Positions 1 to 6,004 of a stretch of 6,305 bases of DNA are shown piece by piece. The stretch is from Bacteroidales bacterium (lineage in GTDB: Bacteria > Bacteroidota > Bacteroidia > Bacteroidales > 4484-276): positions 1 to 6,305 of the forward strand of contig JAOZRY010000189.1 of the NCBI GenBank assembly GCA_029939965.1, in the 5' to 3' direction. Made by a program: the position numbers and the translations under genes. Under the pieces are notes generated by a model, which worked only from the letters and a program-made list of their open reading frames with translations, searched no databases and was not told the DNA's origin. Numbering within the stretch: the stretch's first letter is position 1; every line of letters begins with the position of its first letter.

Positions 1-2750
1 TCAATTGCGCTTAAACCGCCCTTTACCTGAATGCCCTTAAAATAACTCACCTTAAACTTGATGATAATTCCAGGTTCTAATGTTAATATTGCATTCGAAC
101 TTATCGTAACATTAGCCATAATGTAAGGTATGTTTGTAAATCCGGCAATATCTCTTTTCATTAGTGTAACATCCGAAGATAAAGTGCCTTCGAGAATGAG
201 CAGGCCATTGCTATCATTGGCGGTAAAAGTGATATTTGAAAAAGTGGGATCTGACAAGAGGGACATGCCAATGGGATCGCTGCTGCAATTTTGGATTACC
301 ACCTGATCAAAAATTGGGGCTGATGTACCCTCACAGCGAATTCCAAGTGTTGAACTCCGGTCGATTACGGTATTGGTAACTGTGGGCGAAGCATCTATAG
401 TTTTAATAATACCATAACTCGAACCTCCCCCAAATTGCAAATCAGCATTGTTTATTTCGCAATAGGCATCATCACTACTTTCCTTGAATTCAATACCATA
501 CCAATTTCCATTATTGGGTGTGGTTGCATTTCCATCCCCATTGGTGTCCATGGGGTTCCCCACATTATCATCATACAATGAGGTAAATACAACATGTTCA
601 TCGCTGGCACCGGAAAGTTTTAATCCACCATCGACCTTCCACGATTTACTGAGCATTTTAATCACAACACCCTGATCAATTTCAAGATAGGTATTGTCCT
701 TCACAGTAATATTTTCGAGCAGTACGTAGGTAATATTATCGTACCCTGAAACATTTCGCTTATTGATGGTTCCGTTAACAACTACATTGTGGCCAAGCAA
801 ACCAAGGGCATTCATGCCACAATTGGTAAACGTATTGCCGGTGTATGTTGGATTGGATGAACCTGCAAGTGAAAGAGGTGTATTGGTGATATTTACAAAT
901 TCGTTGTTGCTAACCACAGGATTTGAAGCCTGATAGCTTGATATACCATAAGAAGATTCGCGTATTTCGCAATTGGAAATTGTTGGCCCTGCTGGTGATG
1001 GAGCTGTTTGGTTAAGCGTTACAATGGCCGCTGCATGAACATAATGATTTGCGCCTCCGTTGGGATAATAGTAAGACTGAACAGATGCATATTTTAGCAA
1101 AACATGGTCAACAATGGATGTTGGGTCATAGCCATTCTCAAAAATTATTGCACTCAAATTTCCTGTGGCAGGTGTTGTTTGAGTTCCATCCTTGTTGGTA
1201 TCACCCGGGTTTCCGAAATTATCATCTTTCACAGAAGTCAGCACAATTCTTTCAGCTTCGGTTCCATCAGCAACAAGTTTTCCCTGTATTCGTATTCTGT
1301 GGCTATAGCTGGATGATTTAATCACCACACCGGGATCGATGGTTAGGGTAAAATCTTCAGGAACGGTAATACCCGAAAGTAGGTAGTAGGTGATATTTTC
1401 AAGATCTGTAAAATTACGCTTTACAATATGAGCGTCAGCGGTGAGTGTGCCGCCAATCAAACCAATGGCATCATAAGTATTATCGGAAAAGGAAAGTATG
1501 TTGTCGGTGAATACCGGATTGGCTTCAAAGGACATTGCGATGGGGGTTGATGAACTCGACCCAATGGTATTGTTAGTAAATATTGGATTGGAAGCATACT
1601 GAATGTATGCCCCATAATAGTTTTGCTGAAATTCGCACGAATCCACAGTTGGGCTGGCATTTTGAAAAGTTACTCCACCCAGGCTACCATGTCCGGCATA
1701 CCTTATTTTGCACCTGCGCAGCACGCTGGTGGGATCACTCGTGTTTGTAAATGTAACACCATACCAATTTCCTGTTGAGGGAGAGGTGGAAGTACCATCG
1801 TTGTTTGAATCTCCACCCCAGTTATCATCATAATGTGAAGTAAAATAGATGTTTTCACCAACATCTGCATTTGCTATAATTTTTCCTTTAACAATCATTT
1901 GAGAAATCTGCATTTTTATAATATTTCCTGAACCCACGGTCATACTGCCTCCGGGGTTAATCGTGTAGTTACTGTAATAATTGAAATAATAAGGGACATT
2001 AACATTAGGCAAAACCCAATCGTTATTATTTGATGTAAAGCCAACCCGAAAAACATTATTCGTATTTCCGGTAAAATCATTGTTTCCTGCTGTGGTAATG
2101 TTACCAGGACCATTGTAATAAACCGGATAGGTACACGACGAAATAGTAACATCAGTTAGGTTGACTTGGGCATTTGTGGTAATGTTTATGCCATGATTTG
2201 CATTGATGATACTTACATTATTTAGAGTTCCTGAACCGTTTGAAATGGAATAATAGCCGTATCCGGTGCCTGTGTATCCATCCAGATCAATAATAACATT
2301 TGTAGCCTGCACATCCCCTGAATTATAAAAACCATACTGGGACATGTGTTTGATAGTTCCGCCGGTCATCGTAAGCTCACCGCCATTATCAACACGTACC
2401 GAGCTTGCATATTCGATATTGCAATCAGTTAATTCTCCAACACCGGTGGAGTAGAAATACAAATAGTTCCATTTACCTGGAGTTGGTGATGCGTCATTTG
2501 ACGTAAACAACACATTGTTGGCCACTAACTCACCATTCATGAATAGTGAGGTGCCATTATTAAATTTCACCACAACGTTTGCTTCTATGGTCAGGGTAAT
2601 GCCAGCATCAATAGAAGTGTTGCCCGTTATTATATATGGGCTTCCGGCCAAATCCCAATTTGAATTGGAGTTGATGACACCTGAAATGTCTGTTCCCTGA
2701 ACAGCTGCTGATAATGCAATTAGTAAAATAAATGTAAGAATTTGTTTCAT
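1..2750 (-). CDS. Secreted parallel beta-helix repeat protein with acidic DxNxDG loops, C-terminus beyond the left edge
   Basis: The frame is open for 916 codons (positions 3-2750) with no stop and leaves the window, so the C-terminus is missing. The start at 2748-2750 gives a classic signal peptide: MKQ, a hydrophobic core to about residue 16, and cleavage near residue 19. The mature part is rich in N, T, S, G, I and V, with short rungs such as NPxFxxNxF, as in right-handed beta-helices. A signature of the form LTIxPGVVIK recurs with its Lys at residues 62, 279, 478, 698 and 898. About 30 residues later, units 2-4 carry a DDN...DTNxDG loop and then a GNWYG-like strand. Known relatives are exported surface or adhesion-like proteins; no catalytic domain is visible. 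A sorting domain (for example type IX secretion) could lie past the edge, but that is inference. No clear Shine-Dalgarno or promoter precedes it; the upstream gene ends 85 bp away, so co-transcription is plausible. Confidence 0.93.
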   Translation of the reverse strand, partial: MKQILTFILLIALSAAVQGTDISGVINSNSNWDLAGSPYIITGNTSIDAGITLTIEANVVVKFNNGTSLFMNGELVANNVLFTSNDASPTPGKWNYLYFYSTGVGELTDCNIEYASSVRVDNGGELTMTGGTIKHMSQYGFYNSGDVQATNVIIDLDGYTGTGYGYYSISNGSGTLNNVSIINANHGINITTNAQVNLTDVTISSCTYPVYYNGPGNITTAGNNDFTGNTNNVFRVGFTSNNNDWVLPNVNVPYYFNYYSNYTINPGGSMTVGSGNIIKMQISQMIVKGKIIANADVGENIYFTSHYDDNWGGDSNNDGTSTSPSTGNWYGVTFTNTSDPTSVLRRCKIRYAGHGSLGGVTFQNASPTVDSCEFQQNYYGAYIQYASNPIFTNNTIGSSSSTPIAMSFEANPVFTDNILSFSDNTYDAIGLIGGTLTADAHIVKRNFTDLENITYYLLSGITVPEDFTLTIDPGVVIKSSSYSHRIRIQGKLVADGTEAERIVLTSVKDDNFGNPGDTNKDGTQTTPATGNLSAIIFENGYDPTSIVDHVLLKYASVQSYYYPNGGANHYVHAAAIVTLNQTAPSPAGPTISNCEIRESSYGISSYQASNPVVSNNEFVNITNTPLSLAGSSNPTYTGNTFTNCGMNALGLLGHNVVVNGTINKRNVSGYDNITYVLLENITVKDNTYLEIDQGVVIKMLSKSWKVDGGLKLSGASDEHVVFTSLYDDNVGNPMDTNGDGNATTPNNGNWYGIEFKESSDDAYCEINNADLQFGGGSSYGIIKTIDASPTVTNTVIDRSSTLGIRCEGTSAPIFDQVVIQNCSSDPIGMSLLSDPTFSNITFTANDSNGLLILEGTLSSDVTLMKRDIAGFTNIPYIMANVTISSNAILTLEPGIIIKFKVSYFKGIQVKGGLSAI
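528..572 (-). repeat. Acidic loop 3 of the beta-helix protein (residues 727-741)
   Basis: The residues read DDNVGNPMDTNGDGN, 29 residues after the Lys698 anchor and followed by a NGNWYGIEF strand. It has the same length as loop 2, which suggests that units 3 and 4 are closer relatives of each other than of unit 2. Confidence 0.7.
1182..1226 (-). repeat. Acidic loop 2 of the beta-helix protein (residues 509-523)
   Basis: The residues read DDNFGNPGDTNKDGT, two residues longer than loop 1 between the DDN and the DxNxDG part. It lies 31 residues after the Lys478 anchor. The strand that follows is TGNLSAI, where the usual Trp is replaced by Leu. Confidence 0.7.
1791..1829 (-). repeat. Acidic loop 1 of the beta-helix protein (residues 308-320)
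   Basis: The residues read DDNWGGDSNNDGT. D314, N316 and D318-G319 match the D-x-[DN]-x-D-G pattern of EF-hand-like and dockerin-like calcium loops. The loop sits 29 residues after the Lys279 anchor and just before a TGNWYG strand. Calcium binding is inferred from the pattern only. The same arrangement is common in exported beta-helix proteins of Bacteroidota and other phyla. Confidence 0.7.
2692..2750 (-). other. Signal peptide of the beta-helix protein
   Basis: Residues 1-19 have the n-h-c layout of a Sec signal: a Lys at position 2, a run of I, L, F and A from residues 4 to 16, then small and polar residues AVQG before the mature TDISG. The exact cleavage site (after A16 or after G19) is uncertain. 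This supports the start codon chosen at 2750 and places the protein outside the cytoplasm. Confidence 0.8.
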
Positions 2751-2801
2751 AATTAATAAGTTTGATTACAAAATGATTAAATAAATATGGTTTAGTAATT
2801 C

Positions 2802-2818
2802 ACTATTTTTAAAATAGT
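2802..2818. repeat. AT-only inverted repeat between the two exported-protein genes
   Basis: ACTATTTTTAAAATAGT has 8-bp arms around a single T. As RNA it would form at most a 7-bp, almost GC-free hairpin. It lies 18-34 bp downstream of the stop of the 258-residue gene and 52 bp or more upstream of the beta-helix start. It could be a weak attenuator, an RNA-processing site or a protein-binding site. It lacks the GC-rich stem of an intrinsic terminator, so I do not call it one. The rest of 2751-2835 is AT-rich and shows no good TTG/TAnnTTTG pair. Confidence 0.35.
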
Positions 2819-2835
2819 TTGGATGTTTAGGGCTT

Positions 2836-3612
2836 TTATTGTGTGTCTTTTTTGTTTGGATTGTCATTTTTAATTTGATTAAAACTTATGTTTATTCCTA
2901 AACCAATCCATGTCTTGCGATTATATATCCAGTCAACTTCCCGGTCATCTTTACCCAAAAAGTCCCAACCAATAAATACACCCATATTCACCAACTTCGC
3001 TGGCTTTACTACTGCACCAACTGAAATGGTTAAAGCTGAGGCAGTTCTTTCATTCGATAAATTACTGTTGTTGGAATTTAAGTTTACTCCTGTTACCCCA
3101 AGCCCAATTGATGCATCGAACCACGACTCCTTCTTATACTTTGACCCCCACCCAAAAACTACATTGGCCTGAAGAGATAAGCTTGATTCAAAATCAAAAT
3201 TATCTCCAAAAGTATCTCTTAGCCTAAATGGCACTGTATATACTCCACCTATTGCACCTTTGTAATAACTATAAAGCGGACGGGTCAATTGCTCGAATAT
3301 CTCTTTCTTAATCCTATATATTCTATCTTCATTATATTTGCTACGAAGGGTTGAGTCAGTAAAACGTATGTATTCGTAATAAACATTAGAATTGTTTTCA
3401 TATAAAACAATTATTTTGTAGCCACGATTAATCATTACATTATTAGTATCAATAAATTGTGGCGATGAATCCTCTGATATACTATACTGAAATTGGTAAA
3501 CCCCGTTTTTCAGTTTAAGCGTATCGCTTGATGTAAAAGTTGGTGTACCTGCTTGAGCTGCAACAAACTGATAAAGAAAAATTAGCACAATTGCTATTAG
3601 TATGTTTTTCAT
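2836..3612 (-). CDS. Hypothetical exported protein with an outer-membrane beta-strand-rich C-terminal half
   Basis: This is a complete gene of 258 residues. Residues 1-20 form a signal peptide (MKN, then a hydrophobic core from I4 to about V17, ending AAQA). Residues 25-115 are a polar, mixed region. From about residue 118 to 250 the sequence alternates aromatic or aliphatic with polar residues and is rich in Gly (GAIGGVYTVPF, FGWGSKY, SIGLGVTGV, GVFIGWDF, WIYNRKTWIGLGI), typical of antiparallel membrane-barrel strands. The end of the barrel-like region (WIYNRKTWIGLGI) is of a style I associate with uncharacterised Bacteroidota proteins. The last 10 residues are a charged, polar tail. No enzymatic motif is seen and no function is proposed. 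The start at 3610-3612 is favoured because it opens directly into the signal peptide. Upstream lies a good promoter (3671-3701) with a palindrome; downstream, 85 bp away, is the beta-helix gene, which may share the transcript. Confidence 0.9.
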   Translation of the reverse strand: MKNILIAIVLIFLYQFVAAQAGTPTFTSSDTLKLKNGVYQFQYSISEDSSPQFIDTNNVMINRGYKIIVLYENNSNVYYEYIRFTDSTLRSKYNEDRIYRIKKEIFEQLTRPLYSYYKGAIGGVYTVPFRLRDTFGDNFDFESSLSLQANVVFGWGSKYKKESWFDASIGLGVTGVNLNSNNSNLSNERTASALTISVGAVVKPAKLVNMGVFIGWDFLGKDDREVDWIYNRKTWIGLGINISFNQIKNDNPNKKDTQ

Positions 3613-3670
3613 GTTTTTAAATTTTCATGTTTTTAATTATATAAAAGAACAAACAATAAATTTCAGGCTG

Positions 3671-3701
3671 CAAACATAATATCAGAAATCGCTGTGCGCA
3701 A
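3671..3701 (-). promoter_or_regulatory. Bacteroidota-type promoter of the 258-residue gene
   Basis: On the minus strand TTG (3699-3701) is followed by 20 bp and then TATGTTTG (3671-3678). This matches the TTG / TAnnTTTG consensus of the primary sigma factor in this phylum. Transcription would begin near 3664-3667, leaving a leader of about 50 nt before the ATG at 3612. The -33 TTG overlaps the edge of a perfect palindrome, so the promoter is likely regulated. Confidence 0.65.
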
Positions 3702-3718
3702 TACTCAATATTGAGTAT
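3701..3718. promoter_or_regulatory. 18-bp perfect palindrome, candidate operator
   Basis: ATACTCAATATTGAGTAT is perfectly self-complementary (9-bp half sites, no spacer). It touches the -33 element of the predicted promoter. It is nested partly within a second inverted pair, CGCAATA at 3697-3703 and TATTGCG at 3728-3734. A perfect even palindrome at this place is typical of a site for a dimeric regulator, which could block or recruit polymerase. Which protein binds is unknown; no regulator gene is adjacent, and the nearest in the window is the PAS-LuxR gene. Confidence 0.5.
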
Positions 3719-3885
3719 ATTTGGGCATATTGCGTTAATTATTTGTTAATTTTTATTGTTATATATTTCACATCTATTGTTTATTTATTCACAATATCCA
3801 TTTCTGGTTTTTAATGAGGAGGAGTGGATCAATAATTTTGAAGATCAAAAAAGGTTCTACTGCGAATTTAGTGGAACATACAAAA

Positions 3886-3989
3886 ATGATTCAATGATTT
3901 AATGCTAAAATGATTTAATGCTAAAATGTTTCAATGCTAAAATGATAAAATGATAAAATGTTTCAATGATAAAATGTTTCAATGATTCT
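3886..3989 (+). repeat. Tandem array of 13 octamers with an ATG head
   Basis: Thirteen consecutive 8-bp units keep exact phase from 3886. All begin with ATG, and the last base is A except in the final unit. The variants are ATGATTCA, ATGATTTA, ATGCTAAA, ATGTTTCA and ATGATAAA, mixed in no strict order. The period of 8 is not a multiple of 3 and several units create stops (TAA, TGA), so it is not coding. It could be a slippage-born satellite or a binding array. Variants of this kind in other genomes of the phylum would support a conserved repeat class, but that search was not possible here. Confidence 0.85.
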
Positions 3990-3991
3990 CA

Positions 3992-4071
3992 CCTTATCAC
4001 ATTGTCTTCTTATAGCATTATCGCATTATCGCATTATTGCATTGTCTCCTTGTCTCATATCATCATTATTA
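3992..4071 (-). repeat. Degenerate octamer array in the opposite orientation
   Basis: Ten 8-bp units follow in the other orientation, in register from 3992. The clearest on the plus strand are CATTATCG (twice, 4016-4031), CATTATTG (4032-4039) and CATTGTCT (4000-4007 and 4040-4047); CCTTATCA, TCTTATAG, CCTTGTCT, CATATCAT and CATTATTA are looser. Read on the minus strand they show the same ATG-head, AT-rich design as the left array. With that array they form a 186-bp convergent arrangement, able in principle to fold as an imperfect long hairpin. No protein product is supported. Confidence 0.7.
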
Positions 4072-4181
4072 ATAGAACAACAGAATCATTATTTACCACT
4101 AAAATGGTAATAGAACCGCAAAAAACAACCTTTTGAGGGGTTTGTAAAAGTATTGTGTAATAGTGAAGGGTTATTTATTTA

Positions 4182-4317
4182 GGGGCTGCTGTAAAACCGA
4201 CATATCGCTTTATATCAATCCAATATGATTCATTTTTCAGTTTTTAATGCAAGATATGCATCACAAGAGGTGCAGAGCACCGAAATACAAAAACGTGTTG
4301 TGTTTTACAGCAAGCCC
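4182..4317. mobile_element. 136-bp segment with 16-bp terminal inverted repeats, MITE-like
   Basis: The left end GGGGCTGCTGTAAAAC (4182-4197) and the reverse complement of the right end GGGCTTGCTGTAAAAC (4302-4317) agree at 14 of 16 bases, including a 3'-terminal block of 11 matches. Between them lie two small perfect hairpins, ATGCA-(5)-TGCAT at 4247-4261 and GGTGC-AGA-GCACC at 4269-4281. There is no open frame. The size, terminal repeats starting with GGG and lack of coding are like a non-autonomous insertion element. A clear target duplication is missing (TTTA before, TTTT after). Alternatives are a structured RNA, or a long-range hairpin at the 3' end of the regulator transcript, whose stop is 72 bp away. 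Confidence 0.4.
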
Positions 4318-4388
4318 TTTTTACAACCCAATTGCTACTGGAGACCAGAAGCGACAACCAACCGGACAATGTTACTGCGAAATTAAAC

Positions 4389-5117
4389 CTAAATCAAACC
4401 CAAACCGGTAGCATACTGTACCAGTTCAACCACGTTTTTGCAGGTGGTTTTTGATAACATGCGGCGGCGGTGAGTGTCAACGGTATGGTGGCTAATAGAC
4501 AAGGCCTGAGCAATGGCTTTGCTGTTGCAACCCTCTTTTACTTTTATCAGTATTTCCTTTTCGCGTTTGGTAAATTGAGGTAATTCTTTATCTTCAAGAA
4601 GAACACTGCCATTTTCACTGCATATTACCGAAAGATTTACACTGGTATTTGGTTTAATTCTCGAAATATCGGTAAGAACAGAAAAGGCACTTTTAATGCT
4701 TCTATCCTTACAGTTTTCAAAAACGGTACTTTGCCTGAGTACTTTTATGTATGAGCCGTCCTTTTTGCGTATGCGATAATCCAGGGATGTTTCAATGGTA
4801 AATGGCTTCGGTTTTAATTTTCTGGCCCATTCGTTCGAAATTTTCACCAGGTATATATAACGCTCAATATCATCAGGATGATAATATCGTGAGAGTAGGC
4901 CATGATTAAATTCTTCGGTATTGTAACCCAACAACCTATCTATTCCTCTCTGATATGAAATCTTTATCTCTTTCCAATCTACTACATAAATGGCCTGGCC
5001 GGGGAGCAGGAGATACTGATCGAGCGTAGATAAAGATTCCTCATCGCAGTCCGATTCTTTAATAAACTCAGAATAATCTTCAAAAAATGTTTCAAAAGAA
5101 TTTGAGTGAGATTCCAT
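4389..5117 (-). CDS. PAS domain-containing LuxR-family transcriptional regulator
   Basis: 242 residues, cytoplasmic. Residues 1-37 are acidic and polar. Residues 38-153 form one PAS fold: YVVDWKEIKISY as opening strands, the RLLGY helix, the YYHPDD motif at 79-83, and YRIRKKDGSYIKVL near 114-127, ending TDISRIK. Residues 181-238 are a LuxR/GerE helix-turn-helix: FTKREKEIL, GCNSKAIAQALSISHHTVDTHRRRML, then a variable dimerisation helix. The PAS presumably senses a small ligand or a partner protein; there is no receiver domain and no conserved phospho-Asp setting, so this is not a response regulator of the NarL type. The hydrolase gene ends 11 bp upstream, so the two are probably co-transcribed and functionally linked. 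The start at 5117 gives the expected full length. Targets are unknown; it might act on its own operon. Confidence 0.93.
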   Translation of the reverse strand: MESHSNSFETFFEDYSEFIKESDCDEESLSTLDQYLLLPGQAIYVVDWKEIKISYQRGIDRLLGYNTEEFNHGLLSRYYHPDDIERYIYLVKISNEWARKLKPKPFTIETSLDYRIRKKDGSYIKVLRQSTVFENCKDRSIKSAFSVLTDISRIKPNTSVNLSVICSENGSVLLEDKELPQFTKREKEILIKVKEGCNSKAIAQALSISHHTVDTHRRRMLSKTTCKNVVELVQYATGLGLI

Positions 5118-5128
5118 GTTTGCTTATT

Positions 5129-6004
5129 TTATTGACCATTAAAAACACTGGTAGCAAATTCAAAAATAATTCGATTGAATCTTACATAACTATCCATTTG
5201 CATGGAATGTCCTGCCTCGTTAAGAATTAATATTTTGCTTTTCCATAAATTTGATAAATTCAATTTTTCAAGATAATCAACCCTAACCATCGGATCATTT
5301 TTACCATGCAGTATCGCCACCGGAATTCCTGCATTTGCTAATAAAGATATCTCGTCCGATAATTCTCCTTCGGCCAGAGATTTAGGAAATTGATCCCTGA
5401 AATTTGGATCCGTTTTTTTTATTTCTGCTTCAATCAAATTAGCACTTTCAGCATTTAGAATCAGTTTTCCAAGTTTCTCCATTTCATTTTTTTTCAACCC
5501 TGATTTATAAAACAATGAAATATCAGGATTAGGATAAAATAATTTTGAGGTTTCAAGTGGTAAACGAGTTGGAGGAGTTCCCCAAATTATTATGCCCCGG
5601 CAGTTATTAACAAATGGCAAACACTCAATGGCAACATGACCTCCAAGCGAATGTCCGGCAAAAATATAGTTAGTTATATTTAGTTTTTCTAATGCCTCCA
5701 CAATGAAATCCCTCAATCCAAACAGGCTATAATCTTTTTTGGGATGCTTCGACCAGAAAGAATTTCCATGCCCTGGAAAATCAAAAGACACTAATCTAAA
5801 TTGGTTGAGCCGACTATCTTTAAATTGATATTTGAATGTTTTGGATGAGAGAGAATTTCCATGCAAAAACACAATTGCTTTACCACAAGCATCGTGTGAT
5901 TCATAATAACTTTCGCTTCCGTTTATCTTCAGGTTACCCATTCCAATTTTCTTCTGATAATAATTATACATATTTTTCAAAAATAAATAATATTCTAACG
6001 GCAT
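5129..6004 (-). CDS. Alpha/beta fold hydrolase
   Basis: 291 residues with no signal peptide, so probably cytoplasmic. Visible motifs: the oxyanion-hole HG at 48-49 in VFLHGNSLS; the DFPGHG turn at 75-80; the nucleophile elbow GHSLGG with Ser119; the acid in HGKNDP, Asp237; and the base His266 in EAGHSM. The full Ser-Asp-His triad is present, so the enzyme should be active on an ester, lactone or similar bond. The substrate cannot be read. A lid region of about 80 residues (145-225) lies between the elbow and the acid. The start is uncertain: Met1 at 6004 gives an aromatic, basic extension, Met12 is at 5971, and Met22 (MGNLKINGSESYYES, at 5941) looks like the usual family start. It is the first gene of a probable operon with the PAS-LuxR regulator. 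Confidence 0.93.
   Translation of the reverse strand: MPLEYYLFLKNMYNYYQKKIGMGNLKINGSESYYESHDACGKAIVFLHGNSLSSKTFKYQFKDSRLNQFRLVSFDFPGHGNSFWSKHPKKDYSLFGLRDFIVEALEKLNITNYIFAGHSLGGHVAIECLPFVNNCRGIIIWGTPPTRLPLETSKLFYPNPDISLFYKSGLKKNEMEKLGKLILNAESANLIEAEIKKTDPNFRDQFPKSLAEGELSDEISLLANAGIPVAILHGKNDPMVRVDYLEKLNLSNLWKSKILILNEAGHSMQMDSYVRFNRIIFEFATSVFNGQ

Larger units (their letters stand above)
3613..4388. other. 776-bp gene-free region with promoter, octamer arrays and MITE-like segment
   Basis: No open frame of convincing length exists on either strand. From left to right it holds the promoter and palindrome of the 258-residue gene, an AT-rich stretch, the converging octamer arrays (3886-4071), about 110 bp of undistinguished sequence, the inverted-repeat segment (4182-4317), and 70 bp leading to the 3' end of the regulator gene. 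Both flanking genes are on the minus strand, so the right part is 3' of one transcription unit and the left part is 5' of the other. No GC-rich hairpin with a U-run was found after the regulator stop. Confidence 0.7.

Noticed and set aside
484..1660. Several open frames on both strands inside the beta-helix gene (for example 484-675, 1049-1321, 1104-1316 on plus and 1457-1660 on minus)
   Set aside because: They are shadows of the long minus-strand frame, which has a signal peptide and repeated motifs throughout; the shadows show no domain and no sensible composition.
2802..2818. Intrinsic terminator of the 258-residue gene
   Set aside because: The stem is almost entirely A-T with a loop of about 3 nt and no U-run, so it would be a very weak terminator.
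2888..3172. Plus-strand open frame of 94 codons
   Set aside because: It is antisense to the beta-strand-rich half of the 258-residue gene and has no motif of its own.
3814..3897. Small plus-strand frame of 27 codons, starting at ATG and running into the octamer array
   Set aside because: The AGGAGG motif lies inside the frame, after the ATG, not before it; the 3' end is made of repeat sequence; there is no similarity to any family I know.
3886..4071. CRISPR array
   Set aside because: The repeat unit is 8 bp with no spacers, and no cas gene is in the window.
4182..4317. Integron attC site
   Set aside because: The ends do not fit the conserved RYYYAAC and GTTRRRY core pair, and no cassette layout or integrase is visible.
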